The notes under the pieces: generated by a model
Database searches by the model: none
What the model was told of the DNA's origin: nothing
The model's input: the letters and a program-made list of their open reading frames with translations, nothing else
Source: Rhizobium sp. ACO-34A
GTDB taxonomy: Bacteria; Pseudomonadota; Alphaproteobacteria; Rhizobiales; Rhizobiaceae
Assembly: GCA_002600635.1 (NCBI GenBank)
Contig: CP021371.1
Span: 3,785,001-3,849,000 of the forward strand
DNA: 64,000 bases
Direction of reading: 5' to 3'
Translations under genes and position numbers: made by a program
Shown: positions 38,416-46,974 of the stretch, in pieces
How the letters are laid out: each line of letters opens with the position of its first letter
Numbering within the stretch: position 1 is the stretch's first letter

Positions 38416-38925
38416 ATGCTGCGCATCCTGTTATCGCTCATCCTGATCCTGATGCCCGCGCTTGCCCTGTCGAACCTGGACAAGCCGCTGAAACCCGATG
38501 CAAGAATCGCCTTTCTCGGGATAACCTTCATCGATACGTCCACCGAAGGCGCTTATAACGGCGAACGCCCGGACCAGACCGCTCGTATCCGTCTGCTTGA
38601 AGACACCACCCACAAGCGTTTTGCGGAAAAGGGTTTCATCGTCCTCGACAACGGCCCGATTGCGGAAGAACTCGCCAATACCGTCAACCCCGCCGATTGC
38701 TACGGCTGCGAACTGCGCATGGCGGAGCGCCTTGGCGCCGATTACGTGCTGGTGGGAGAAGTGCAGAAGGTTTCCAACCTGATCCTCTCCATGAACCTCG
38801 TGCTGCGCGAGGTAAAAGCCGGCGAGGCGCTGCGGGCGCTCGCCGTCGACATCCGCTCCAACACCGATGTGAGCTGGCTGCGCGGGCTCGATTACATCCT
38901 GAAAAACCATTTCTTTAAGTCCTGA
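38416..38925 (+). CDS. Secreted DUF2380/DUF3280-like protein
   Basis: The 169-aa preprotein has a signal peptide (about 1-18, LPALALS). The mature part begins with DARIAFLGITFIDTSTEGAY and has a Rossmann-like alpha/beta pattern ending in LRALAVDIRSNTDVSWLRG, as in the DUF2380/DUF3280 family that accompanies PQQ alcohol dehydrogenase loci. Two cysteines (DCYGCEL) could form a redox or disulfide site. ATG 38416 is preferred over GTG 38380 because of the signal peptide. It is first in a three-gene operon with the MxaD-like and propeller genes. Function unknown. Confidence 0.72.
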   Translation: MLRILLSLILILMPALALSNLDKPLKPDARIAFLGITFIDTSTEGAYNGERPDQTARIRLLEDTTHKRFAEKGFIVLDNGPIAEELANTVNPADCYGCELRMAERLGADYVLVGEVQKVSNLILSMNLVLREVKAGEALRALAVDIRSNTDVSWLRGLDYILKNHFFKS

Positions 38926-38934
38926 GGAGGAAGC

Positions 38935-39468
38935 ATGCCCTATATCCGTAACCTGATACTGACGTTTCTGTTGCTCATTCCGGGTATTGCCCTTGCGCAC
39001 GGACCGACCCGTCAGAAACTCACCCTCGCGGTCGACGTGGCCGCCGCGCCCGATGCCGTCTGGGCCGTGATCGGCAATTTCCAGGACATGAGCTGGCATC
39101 CCGCGATTTTCTCGACGAAGGGCGAAGGCGGCAATGCCATCGACGCCACCCGCGTTCTGACGCTGGAGAAGGAGGGCGGCCCGACCATTTCGGAGGTGCT
39201 CTACAAATACGACGCGGCCAGGATGTCCTATTCCTACCGGATCAACGAGGTGGATGTCGCGGTCCTGCCCGTCACCAACTACTCCTCGCACCTCACCGTG
39301 ACGCCGAACGCTGCCGGCGGCTCGCATATCGAATGGCGCGGCGCGTTCTACCGCGGCTATCCGAACAACGATCCGCCGGAAAACCTGAACGACGCAGCGG
39401 CGATTGCCGCCGTCACCGCCGTTTACAAGGCTGGGCTCGATGCGCTGGAAAAGAAGTTCGGCAAATAG
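38935..39468 (+). CDS. mxaD: MxaD-like periplasmic SRPBCC protein
   Basis: The 177-aa preprotein has a signal peptide (about 1-21, GIALA-HGP). The mature START/SRPBCC-fold protein has VAAAPDAVWAVIGNFQDMSW and HPAIFSTKGEGG followed by a helix-rich end. MxaD of Methylobacterium is a periplasmic protein that helps electron flow between methanol dehydrogenase and its cytochrome. GAGGAGG precedes the ATG. Its 3' end overlaps the start of the next gene by 29 bp. Confidence 0.83.
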   Translation: MPYIRNLILTFLLLIPGIALAHGPTRQKLTLAVDVAAAPDAVWAVIGNFQDMSWHPAIFSTKGEGGNAIDATRVLTLEKEGGPTISEVLYKYDAARMSYSYRINEVDVAVLPVTNYSSHLTVTPNAAGGSHIEWRGAFYRGYPNNDPPENLNDAAAIAAVTAVYKAGLDALEKKFGK

Positions 39469-40441
39469 CATCCCGCTGGCACTGGTTCTGGCTGCGGCGT
39501 TTCTGGCGCCGCAGCCGGCTCAGGCCGATTATGCCTATGTGACGAACCAGTCCTCCAGCGATCTGAGCGTGATCGATCTCGACCGGGGAATCGAGGTCGA
39601 ACGTCTCGCCGTGCCCGGCCAGCCCGCCGGCGTGGCGGTCTCTCAGGGCCTGAAATCCGTCTTTACCGTAAGCCCGGAAAGCAAGACCGTGCGGCGCTAC
39701 GGCCTGATGCCTGAGGTACCGGAAGCCGAACGCCATCTCGACGGCGGCCCGATGGGAATAGCCGTCGATGACAAACGCCAGCGTGTCTTCGTCTCCGACT
39801 GGTACAATGCCCGCGTCTGGGTTCTCGCCTCAGACACCCTCGAACTCAGGACCACGCTCAGGACCGGAAGCGCACCGGCCGGCCTTGCCCTTTCACCGGA
39901 TGGGGAATGGCTCGCCACGGCGGACCGGGATTCCAATCAGGTCTCCATCTTCGCTGCGGATACGCTTGAACTCCACCGCCGCATCACGGTCGGTGAGCGC
40001 CCCTTCGGCATAGCATTTTCCCCGGATGGAAGGATTTTCACCGCTGACGTCGGCAGCAACACGGTAACCGTGGTCGATCCGGAAGACGGCAAGGTTCTTG
40101 GCAAGGTCAAAACACGGGAACGCCCCTATGGCGTCGCCTTTGCCGGGGAACACGGCTTTGTCACCAACCAGTATGACGATAGCGTCAGCATCTTCGATGC
40201 CGCGACCTATGCCCCCGTCACCGTCATATCCGTTGGAGAATATCCCGAGGGCATCGACACGACGGCTGACGGAAGGTTCGTCGTCGTTGCCAATTGGGCA
40301 TCCAACACCGTGTCATTGATCGACACTGAAAAGCTTGAGGTGACAGGGGAAATCGCCACCGGCGACGGTCCTCGGGCCTTCGGCAAGTTTCTCGCGAGCG
40401 GTCCCGAACATCGACAGACCACCGCAGGGGCCGGAAACTGA
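39440..40441 (+). CDS. Second periplasmic YVTN beta-propeller protein
   Basis: The 333-aa preprotein has a signal peptide (about 1-30, PQPAQA-DYA) when ATG 39440 is used. Repeats such as YAYVTNQSSSDLSVIDLDRG, RVFVSDWYNARVWVLASDT and FTADVGSNTVTVVDPEDG form about seven YVTN blades. It is a diverged relative of the propeller at 36125-37102 in the same island. The start lies inside the mxaD-like gene (29-bp overlap in another frame), implying translational coupling. Role unknown; possibly a scaffold or ligand-binding partner of the quinoprotein system. Confidence 0.83.
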   Translation: MRWKRSSANSIPLALVLAAAFLAPQPAQADYAYVTNQSSSDLSVIDLDRGIEVERLAVPGQPAGVAVSQGLKSVFTVSPESKTVRRYGLMPEVPEAERHLDGGPMGIAVDDKRQRVFVSDWYNARVWVLASDTLELRTTLRTGSAPAGLALSPDGEWLATADRDSNQVSIFAADTLELHRRITVGERPFGIAFSPDGRIFTADVGSNTVTVVDPEDGKVLGKVKTRERPYGVAFAGEHGFVTNQYDDSVSIFDAATYAPVTVISVGEYPEGIDTTADGRFVVVANWASNTVSLIDTEKLEVTGEIATGDGPRAFGKFLASGPEHRQTTAGAGN

Positions 40442-41017
40442 TCAGGAGCCGCCGGGCTCCGGCGTCAACTGCTCGGTGGGAAAACCCGCAGTCGCCCAGC
40501 CTTCGCTGCCTTGCGGATACCAGTAGACCTTGGAATAACCGAGTTCGATCGCACGCCGGGCAGCATTCCACGACATCCAGCAATCCGGCAGGCAGAAGAA
40601 CAGCAAGGGATGATTCTTCTCTCCGCCCGATGCCTTCTCCAGCCCCTTGCGGAAATAGTCCAGCGTCACATCGGCAAGCTTGCCGTAGCCGGTATTCGGA
40701 AGCCAAAGCGCGCCCTTGACCGATATCCGCGGCTTCTCTTTCCAGACAGTGCCTGCTGGCAGGTTATCGGGTTTTGGCGGACGCGGCAGAACGTCCACGA
40801 ACGCGACGCCACCATTTTCCCACAGCGCGTGAGCCTGTTCGGTCGAGACCACGGTCGCGCCGGAAAGCGTTGCCGGAACCGGCGCCCGGTATTCGTCCTG
40901 CCGATAGTCCTGTGGTTCCTCGACCACCGCCTTCGGCGCAGACACCTCGTCGGCCACCGCCGGAGCGGCGAGCCCAACGGCGAGCAGGAGCGGCAGGACA
41001 ACCATGCGCGCGGTCAT
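40442..41017 (-). CDS. Rhodanese-like periplasmic protein, PQQ-catabolism associated
   Basis: The 191-aa preprotein has a signal peptide (about 1-22, PAVA-DEV). A rhodanese-like body includes ALWENGGVAFVDVLPRPPKP and an active-site loop FFCLPDCWMSWNAARRAIEL at residues 141-160, with C142, C146 and W147. The family is known from PQQ-dependent catabolism loci as a Cys-Cys-Trp motif protein. The loop could carry a sulfur or disulfide. Its start overlaps xoxJ by 4 bp; its stop abuts the convergent propeller gene stop. Confidence 0.83.
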   Translation of the reverse strand: MTARMVVLPLLLAVGLAAPAVADEVSAPKAVVEEPQDYRQDEYRAPVPATLSGATVVSTEQAHALWENGGVAFVDVLPRPPKPDNLPAGTVWKEKPRISVKGALWLPNTGYGKLADVTLDYFRKGLEKASGGEKNHPLLFFCLPDCWMSWNAARRAIELGYSKVYWYPQGSEGWATAGFPTEQLTPEPGGS

Positions 41018-41880
41018 TTCTTCGCCTCCAGCGGTCCCGTACCCATGTCATTCAACAGCGGCACGCCGGCATCGATGAGAATGGCGTTGATCTTGTCCTG
41101 GTTCCGACGGATCAGCGAATTGAGCTTGCGCTCCCATACCTTTTCGCCCTGCCGCACACCCATGGTGATGCGATAGAAGAGCTTCGGCGGCGTGGTCTCC
41201 GACAGAAGCGGGATCAGCTTGAAGTCGGGATAACCCTGCTTGACCATGGGACCGCCGATGGGACCCCAGAGGATGGCGGCGTCGATCGTTCCGGCCTTCA
41301 GGTCGGAGAGCATTTCCCCCGCCGGGTTCTCATAACGCCGGTCGACCATCAGGTCGTAGCCCTTGGCCTTGGCGGCCAGACCGTAATGCGCCATCTGCGT
41401 TGCCGGCGGACTGCCCGCCACGACACCGATGCGCTTGTCCCTGAGAACAGGATCGCCAATCGCCGAGACCGAAGCGAGCGGGCTTGTCGCCGGCACGATC
41501 AGCACATAGCCGGAGGTGTAGTAGTGATTGGTGTTGAGCACCATCTCATCGCCCTGGGCATAGCCGATGACGACATCGCATTTGTTGGCCTGCAGCGTCC
41601 TGCGGATGAAACCGGTCGCCATGGGAAACCATGTGTATTCCAGCGGCATCTTCAATTCCGCGGCGAAAAGCTCGGCGATCCGGTTTTCAAAGCCTGCGCC
41701 GGCACGATCCGACATCGGCAGGTTCGCCGGATCGGCACAGACGCGAAACGCCGTCTTCGACACCAGATCGGATGTCTGGGCGAAGACCGGTGCTGGGCTA
41801 ATGGTTGCAAGCCCGAGGGCAAGCAGCGCTGCCGCAGGCCTAGTGGCCAAGGCAGTCTGCCTCCGCTTGACGGATCGCAT
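41014..41880 (-). CDS. xoxJ: XoxJ, periplasmic binding-like protein of methanol oxidation
   Basis: The 288-aa preprotein has a signal peptide (about 1-34, PAPVFA-QTS). The mature solute-binding type II fold has FRVCADPANLPMSDRAGAGF, ELKMPLEYTWFPMATGFIRR and CDVVIGYAQGDEMVLNTNHY, matching the MoxJ/XoxJ family. XoxJ is thought to help activate or mature XoxF. ATG 41880 is chosen for its GAGAGAGGA ribosome site; it lies 41 bp inside the 3' end of xoxG, an unusually long overlap. Confidence 0.9.
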   Translation of the reverse strand: MRSVKRRQTALATRPAAALLALGLATISPAPVFAQTSDLVSKTAFRVCADPANLPMSDRAGAGFENRIAELFAAELKMPLEYTWFPMATGFIRRTLQANKCDVVIGYAQGDEMVLNTNHYYTSGYVLIVPATSPLASVSAIGDPVLRDKRIGVVAGSPPATQMAHYGLAAKAKGYDLMVDRRYENPAGEMLSDLKAGTIDAAILWGPIGGPMVKQGYPDFKLIPLLSETTPPKLFYRITMGVRQGEKVWERKLNSLIRRNQDKINAILIDAGVPLLNDMGTGPLEAKK

Positions 41881-42370
41881 CGCTTTTGTCCTCTCTCTTG
41901 CCCGGTCGACCGCGCGGCAGCGCATCCGTACCGCGCGCCTTCAGGTAGACGTAGATGTCATCGAGATAGCACATGACGTTGACGTTATCGCCGAAGGCCG
42001 GCATCACCGAATTGTGGGATGCATCCACCTTCTTGCGGCCGTTGGTGACCACCTCGACGAAAGCGTAATAATCCATATTGACGGCGGAATTCTTCAGCGC
42101 CGGAGCGTAGGAAGAACCCTCGCCTTCCGGCCCGTGACAGACGTGACATTCCGAATGGTAGCGCCGGAACCCGGAATAGGTCAGCCAGTCGATCGTCCCG
42201 TCGGGCGCAATCTTGTAGGTCGGCACGCCGTCTGCCGTGTAGTAGCGGCCGTCCTCGCTGGTGACCGCGGTAATATTGTCGACCTTATTTTCGGCATCCT
42301 GCGACGAGACGGATCCGGCAAGCAGCGATGCGGCAAACGCGATCGGCAAGACTTTTGCAAAACTGTTCAT
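41840..42370 (-). CDS. xoxG: XoxG, c-type cytochrome accepting electrons from XoxF
   Basis: The 176-aa preprotein has a signal peptide (about 1-23, GSVSS-QDA). The haem site is CHVCH (C75, C78, H79) and the probable axial Met is M123 in SVMPAFGDN. Two more cysteines (C134 in VMCYLD and C173 near the end) fit the four-cysteine methanol-metabolism cytochrome family. XoxG takes electrons from the lanthanide-bound PQQ of XoxF and passes them to a cytochrome c2-like carrier, here probably the gene at 44421. It lies 76 bp downstream of xoxF. Confidence 0.92.
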   Translation of the reverse strand: MNSFAKVLPIAFAASLLAGSVSSQDAENKVDNITAVTSEDGRYYTADGVPTYKIAPDGTIDWLTYSGFRRYHSECHVCHGPEGEGSSYAPALKNSAVNMDYYAFVEVVTNGRKKVDASHNSVMPAFGDNVNVMCYLDDIYVYLKARGTDALPRGRPGKREDKSDAIRQAEADCLGH

Positions 42371-42446
42371 CTTGTGTCCTTGTGAGCCTTGAGAGCAAAC
42401 TGGCGCGGGGTTTCTCCCGCGCCAGTTCCCTGGACGATTGCCGCCG

Positions 42447-44249
42447 TCAGTTCGGCAGCGAGAACACGGTAAGCGTGCCGCCGAGCGCGGTATAATCGCT
42501 GAGTGCCGCGTAACCACCGACCGCACCGAGACCTTCGTTCGGGTTGGTCAGGCCGGCTGCGAGACCGATACCGGCCCAGCCGCCGACGCCCGAAAGCACG
42601 GCCACATACTGCTTGCCGCCATGGCTATAGGTCATGACGTTGCCGATGACCCCGGACGGCGTCTTGAAGCGATAGAGCTCCTTGCCCGTGTCGGCGTCGA
42701 CCGCCTTCAGATAGCCTTCCAGCGTGCCGTAGAAGACGACATTGCCCGCGGTGGCGAGAGCGCCGGACCAGACCGAGAACTTCTCGGGCAGAGACCACTT
42801 GATCTTGCCTTCCTTGTTGTCCCAGGCAATGAAGTTGCCCATGCCGCCATGGCTGCCCGGAGCCGGATACATCGACAGTGTCGCACCCACATAGGGCTGG
42901 CCGGCGGTGTAGCTGACGCGGAACGGTTCATAGTCCATGCACACATGGTTGGTCGGCACGTAGAACAGTTCGGTTTTCGGCGAATAGGCGGCCGGCTGCT
43001 GGTCCTTGGTGCCGAGAGCGGCGGGGCAGATGCCGGTCGAGTTCGTGTCTTCGCCGTTCTGTTCGGTCGAGTACTGAGCCACGACCTGCGGACGGCCATA
43101 CTGTTCGGACTTCGGGTCCATCACGACCTCGGTCGCCCAGTTGACGGCGGGATCGTATTTCTCGGCCACCAGCAGTTCGCCCGAGAGACGGTCCAGCGTG
43201 TAGCCGAAGCCGTTACGGTCGAAGTGGGTGAGCAGCTTGCGGTCCTTGCCGTCGAGCGTCTGCTCGGTCAGGATCATCTCGTTGACGCCGTCATAGTCCC
43301 ATTCGTCATGGGGCGTCATCTGGTAGACCCATTTCGTCATGCCGGTATCGACATCGCGGGCGAAAATGGTCATCGACCAGCGGTTGTCACCCGGACGCTG
43401 GCTGGGGTTCCAGGTCGAGGGGTTGCCCGAGCCGTAATAGATCAGGTTCTCTTCGGCATCGTAGGAATACCAGCCCCAGGTCGTACCGCCGCCGATCTTC
43501 CACTGATCGCCTTCCCAGGTCGTCAGGCCGGAGTCCTTGCCGACCGGCTTGCCGAGATGGGTGGTTTTCTCCGGATCGATCAGCGTATCGCTATCGGGAC
43601 CCATCGAGTAACCGCGCCACAGGAGCTTGCCATCGGCCATCGAATAGGCCGTGACCGAGCCGCGAACGCCGAACTCACCACCGGAAATGCCGACGATGAC
43701 CTTGTCCTTCACCGGCAGCACGGTCGCGGTGTTGGTTTCGCCCTTCTTCGGATCGCCGTTCTTGACGCTCCAGATCACCTTGCCGGTCTTCGCGTCGAGC
43801 GCGACGACGGTGGTGTCGGCCTGGTGCAGGAAGATCTTGCCGTCCGCATAGGCGACGCCGCGGTTGACGGTATCGCAGCACATCACCGGAATGACGTCCG
43901 GATCCTGCTTGGGCTCGTATCTCCAGACGATCTGCCCTTCCTTGTCGAGGTCGAGCGCAAAGACCGTGTTGGGGAACGGCGCATGCACATACATCATGTT
44001 GCCGACGACCAGCGGCGAGCCTTCATGGCCGCGCAGGACGCCCGTCGAGAAGGTCCAGGAGACCTGCATCTTTCCGACGTTTTCCTTGTTGATCTGGTCG
44101 AGCTTCGAATAACGCTGGTTGGCGTAGTCGCCCGTCTGGAGAACCCACTGGTTGGGGTCGTCTATCTGTTTCTGCAGATCCGAATTGGCGAAGGCGACTT
44201 GCGAGCAGCCTAACGCGAACACGGCGAGCACTGTGAGCAATCTCTTCAT
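42447..44249 (-). CDS. xoxF: XoxF, lanthanide-dependent PQQ methanol dehydrogenase
   Basis: The 600-aa preprotein has a signal peptide (about 1-21, QVAFA-NSD) and the eight-bladed quinoprotein propeller. Seen in the sequence: vicinal Cys124-Cys125 ([11 protein letters not shown]), metal ligand Glu192 ([11 protein letters not shown]), Asn276 ([10 protein letters not shown]), and Asp318 and Asp320 in EWDYDGVNE. The second Asp, replaced by Ala in calcium-type MxaF, marks a lanthanide enzyme. It oxidises methanol (and often other primary alcohols, sometimes formaldehyde) in the periplasm. Length and order suit the XoxF5 clade. Ribosome site GGGAGGATAGC. It is followed by xoxG and xoxJ. Confidence 0.96.
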   Translation of the reverse strand: MKRLLTVLAVFALGCSQVAFANSDLQKQIDDPNQWVLQTGDYANQRYSKLDQINKENVGKMQVSWTFSTGVLRGHEGSPLVVGNMMYVHAPFPNTVFALDLDKEGQIVWRYEPKQDPDVIPVMCCDTVNRGVAYADGKIFLHQADTTVVALDAKTGKVIWSVKNGDPKKGETNTATVLPVKDKVIVGISGGEFGVRGSVTAYSMADGKLLWRGYSMGPDSDTLIDPEKTTHLGKPVGKDSGLTTWEGDQWKIGGGTTWGWYSYDAEENLIYYGSGNPSTWNPSQRPGDNRWSMTIFARDVDTGMTKWVYQMTPHDEWDYDGVNEMILTEQTLDGKDRKLLTHFDRNGFGYTLDRLSGELLVAEKYDPAVNWATEVVMDPKSEQYGRPQVVAQYSTEQNGEDTNSTGICPAALGTKDQQPAAYSPKTELFYVPTNHVCMDYEPFRVSYTAGQPYVGATLSMYPAPGSHGGMGNFIAWDNKEGKIKWSLPEKFSVWSGALATAGNVVFYGTLEGYLKAVDADTGKELYRFKTPSGVIGNVMTYSHGGKQYVAVLSGVGGWAGIGLAAGLTNPNEGLGAVGGYAALSDYTALGGTLTVFSLPN

Positions 44250-44420
44250 GCTATCCTCCCGTTGGATATCACCGATCAGGGTTCCTCCACCCTCTTCGCG
44301 CCGGGAAAACCCCTCGGGTCTCCTCAATCCCGGCATCGGCCTGCGAAGTGCCTCATGACCTCTCGCGCCCACCTCCGCAGACGCTCCGGTCCATGCTCAA
44401 AACAGTTCCGTAGCTCCTTT

Positions 44421-44828
44421 CTATTGGTTGAACGTCGATAGATACGCGATCAGATCGGCCCGCTCCTGATCCTTGCGGATACCGGCGAAGGCCATCTTGG
44501 TTCCGGGCAGAAACGCCTTCGGATTGGTCAGAAACTCCGAAATCTTTTCAGGCGCCCAGACCAGCCCTTCACCCGCGGCCTTGGTCATCACCGGGGAATA
44601 GGAGTACTCGGCGATGCTGCCCGCCGGGCGCCCGACGACACCAGTCAGCAGCGGTCCCGTCTTGCTGACGGCGCCGGGGCCGATCGCATGGCAGGCCTGA
44701 CACTTGCGGAAAACCTTTTCTCCCGCACCGGCGTCACCGGTCAGTCCTTCCATCGCAGAAACCGGTGCGGCAAGACCCGTTGCAAGCGTGCCCATCAATG
44801 CAAAAATCAAAGTCTGTCGTGAAATCAT
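44421..44828 (-). CDS. Class I cytochrome c (cytochrome c2-like)
   Basis: The 135-aa preprotein has a signal peptide (about 1-25, APVSA-MEG). The haem site is CQACH (C43, C46, H47), followed by KTGPLLTGVVGRPAG and the axial Met112 in PGTKMAFAGI, all at cytochrome c2 spacing. It probably carries electrons from XoxG to a terminal oxidase. It starts 14 bp downstream of fghA. The 171-bp gap before xoxF may hold an extra promoter. Confidence 0.9.
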   Translation of the reverse strand: MISRQTLIFALMGTLATGLAAPVSAMEGLTGDAGAGEKVFRKCQACHAIGPGAVSKTGPLLTGVVGRPAGSIAEYSYSPVMTKAAGEGLVWAPEKISEFLTNPKAFLPGTKMAFAGIRKDQERADLIAYLSTFNQ

Positions 44829-44842
44829 GCCTGTCCTCTCCC

Positions 44843-45673
44843 TCAGGCGGCCTTCAGCCGCTCCGCGTGCCAACGCACATGGTCCTCGGCGAAACTCGCC
44901 ACGAAGTAGTAGCTGTGGTCGTATCCCGCCTGCATGCGCAGCACGCCGGGCTGGCGCTTCTCCGCCATCAGCCGCGCCATCGCCTCGGGCCGAAGCTGCT
45001 CGAGAAACTGGTCGGACGAGCCCTGATCGATCAGGATATCTCCGGCCCATCCGAGATCGGCCAGCAACAGGCAGGCATCATGCTTCGTCCAATGCGCCTC
45101 GTCGTCGCCGAGATAGGCGGAGAACTGCTTGCGTCCCCAGTCCGAGCGCGTCGGGTTGACGATCGGCGCGAAGGCCGAAAGCGACCGGAATTTCTCCGGG
45201 TTGCGAAACGCGATCGTCAGCGCGCCATGGCCGCCCATCGAGTGGCCGGTGATGCCATAGACACCATTGAGCGGCAGCTCCTTCTGCAGCAGGGCCGGCA
45301 GTTCGGAAACGACGTAGTCGTACATCCGGAAATGCCGCGACCATGGCTTCTGCGTCGCATTCACATAAAAACCCGCGCCCTGTCCCAGGTCATAGGCCTG
45401 ATCGTCCGCGACGCCTTCACCTCGCGGCGAAGTATCTGGAAACACGACGGCAATGTCGTGTTCCGCCGCATACTTCTGCAGGCCCGCCTTGATCATGGCG
45501 TTCTCATGGGTGCAGGTCAGCCCCGAGAGATACCAGAGCAACGGCACCGGACGAACCCTTGCCGCAGGCGGCAGGTAGACGCCGAATGTCATTTCCGCAG
45601 CGCAGACTTCGGACTTGTGCCGGTAGACCGACTGTGTTTCTCCGAAACTCTGGCTTTGCGACACGAGTTCCAT
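44843..45673 (-). CDS. fghA: S-formylglutathione hydrolase
   Basis: The 276-aa esterase-D-type alpha/beta hydrolase has the oxyanion region LLWYLSGLTCTHENAM, nucleophile Ser145 in GITGHSMGGHGAL, and the acid and base in IDQGSSDQFL and YDHSYYF. It splits S-formylglutathione to formate and glutathione in the cytoplasm, the step after the dehydrogenase encoded 8 bp upstream. ATG 45673 is chosen over a TTG 12 bp earlier because the family begins near MELVSQ. Confidence 0.94.
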   Translation of the reverse strand: MELVSQSQSFGETQSVYRHKSEVCAAEMTFGVYLPPAARVRPVPLLWYLSGLTCTHENAMIKAGLQKYAAEHDIAVVFPDTSPRGEGVADDQAYDLGQGAGFYVNATQKPWSRHFRMYDYVVSELPALLQKELPLNGVYGITGHSMGGHGALTIAFRNPEKFRSLSAFAPIVNPTRSDWGRKQFSAYLGDDEAHWTKHDACLLLADLGWAGDILIDQGSSDQFLEQLRPEAMARLMAEKRQPGVLRMQAGYDHSYYFVASFAEDHVRWHAERLKAA

Positions 45674-45681
45674 CAGGCACC

Positions 45682-46809
45682 TCAATAGACGACGACGCCG
45701 CGGATGGATTCACCCTTGTGCATGAGTTCGAAGCCATGGTTGATGTCTTCGAGCGGCATGGTGTGGGTGATCATCGGATCGATCTGGATCTTGCCTTCCA
45801 TGTACCAGTCGACGATCTTCGGCACGTCGGTGCGGCCGCGCGCGCCGCCGAAGGCCGTGCCCATCCAGTTGCGGCCGGTGACCAGCTGGAACGGACGCGT
45901 CGAGATTTCCTGACCGGCGCCGGCAACCCCGATGATCACGGACTTGCCCCAGCCGCGATGCGAGGCTTCCAGCGCCTGACGCATCACCTTGGTGTTGCCG
46001 GTGCAGTCGAAGGTGTAGTCCGCGCCGCCGATCAGATCGCCATGACGCTTGGTCATGTTGACCAGATAGGGCACGATGTCGTCGCCGACTTCCTTCGGGT
46101 TGACGAAATGCGTCATGCCGAACTTCTCGCCCCATTCCTTGCGGTCCGGGTTGATGTCGACGCCGATGATCATGTCGGCCCCGGCAAGGCGCAGGCCCTG
46201 CAGAACGTTCAGACCGATACCGCCGAGACCGAAGACGATGGCCGTCGAGCCGATCTCGACCTTGGCGGTGTTGATCACCGCGCCGATGCCGGTGGTGACG
46301 CCGCAGCCGATGTAGCAGACCTTGTCGAAGGGCGCGTCGGGGTTGATCCTGGCAACCGCGATCTCAGGCAGGACGGTGAAGTTCGAAAACGTCGAGCAAC
46401 CCATGTAGTGATGGATCTTGTCCTTGCCGATGGAAAAGCGCGAGGTGCCGTCGGGCATCAGGCCCTGACCCTGCGTTGCACGGATCGAGGTGCAGAGATT
46501 GGTCTTGCGCGAGGTGCAGGAATAGCATTCGCGGCATTCCGGGGTGTAGAGCGGAATGACATGGTCGCCCTTCTTGACCGAGGTGACGCCCGGTCCGACG
46601 TCGACGACGATACCGGCGCCTTCATGGCCGAGGATCGCCGGGAACAGGCCTTCCGGATCCGCGCCCGACAGCGTGAAATCGTCGGTATGGCAGATCCCCG
46701 TCGCCTTCACCTCGATCAAAACCTCGCCCGCACGGGGGCCTTCGAGCTCCACTTCAGTCACGACCAAGGGTTTTCCGGCCTGAACAGCCAGAGCAGCGCG
46801 TGTGCGCAT
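45682..46809 (-). CDS. frmA: S-(hydroxymethyl)glutathione dehydrogenase / class III alcohol dehydrogenase
   Basis: The 375-aa zinc dehydrogenase has the catalytic zinc Cys40 in KATGICHTDDF, GHEGAGIVVD, the four-cysteine structural zinc loop PECRECYSCTSRKTNLC, NAD site FGLGGIGLNVLQGLRLAGAD and SNFTVLPE, all class III features. It oxidises S-hydroxymethylglutathione with NAD to S-formylglutathione. It is the first gene of the operon that runs through fghA, cytochrome c, xoxF, xoxG and xoxJ, with GGGAGGCAATCC before the ATG. Gfa is encoded elsewhere in the island. Confidence 0.96.
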   Translation of the reverse strand: MRTRAALAVQAGKPLVVTEVELEGPRAGEVLIEVKATGICHTDDFTLSGADPEGLFPAILGHEGAGIVVDVGPGVTSVKKGDHVIPLYTPECRECYSCTSRKTNLCTSIRATQGQGLMPDGTSRFSIGKDKIHHYMGCSTFSNFTVLPEIAVARINPDAPFDKVCYIGCGVTTGIGAVINTAKVEIGSTAIVFGLGGIGLNVLQGLRLAGADMIIGVDINPDRKEWGEKFGMTHFVNPKEVGDDIVPYLVNMTKRHGDLIGGADYTFDCTGNTKVMRQALEASHRGWGKSVIIGVAGAGQEISTRPFQLVTGRNWMGTAFGGARGRTDVPKIVDWYMEGKIQIDPMITHTMPLEDINHGFELMHKGESIRGVVVY

Positions 46810-46920
46810 GGATTGCCTCCCGAATGCTTGTATGATGCCGACCTTCTCCGGCCTTGGGTGCAGATTACAAACGGGCCAAGCGCAGTGACAATTGCGACCT
46901 TAGTGTGTGTATCGGCCCTT

Positions 46921-46948
46921 TTGGCATCGCCGTTGGTAGTCCTATACT
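46921..46948 (+). promoter_or_regulatory. Candidate sigma-70 promoter of the 197-aa secreted protein gene
   Basis: TTGGCA (46921-46926) and TATACT (46943-46948) with a 16-bp spacer lie 27 bp upstream of ATG 46975. They sit in the 165-bp divergent gap with the formaldehyde dehydrogenase gene. Confidence 0.5.
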
Positions 46949-46974
46949 GACCTTCGTCAGGGAGGACATCGTCA

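Noticed and set aside
42438..44213. Plus-strand 591-codon open frame
   Set aside because: Antisense to xoxF; no motif and typical shadow composition.
42447..44249. Calcium-dependent methanol dehydrogenase MxaF
   Set aside because: The metal-site motif is DYDG with two Asp, not the DYAG of MxaF, and no mxaI small subunit gene is present.
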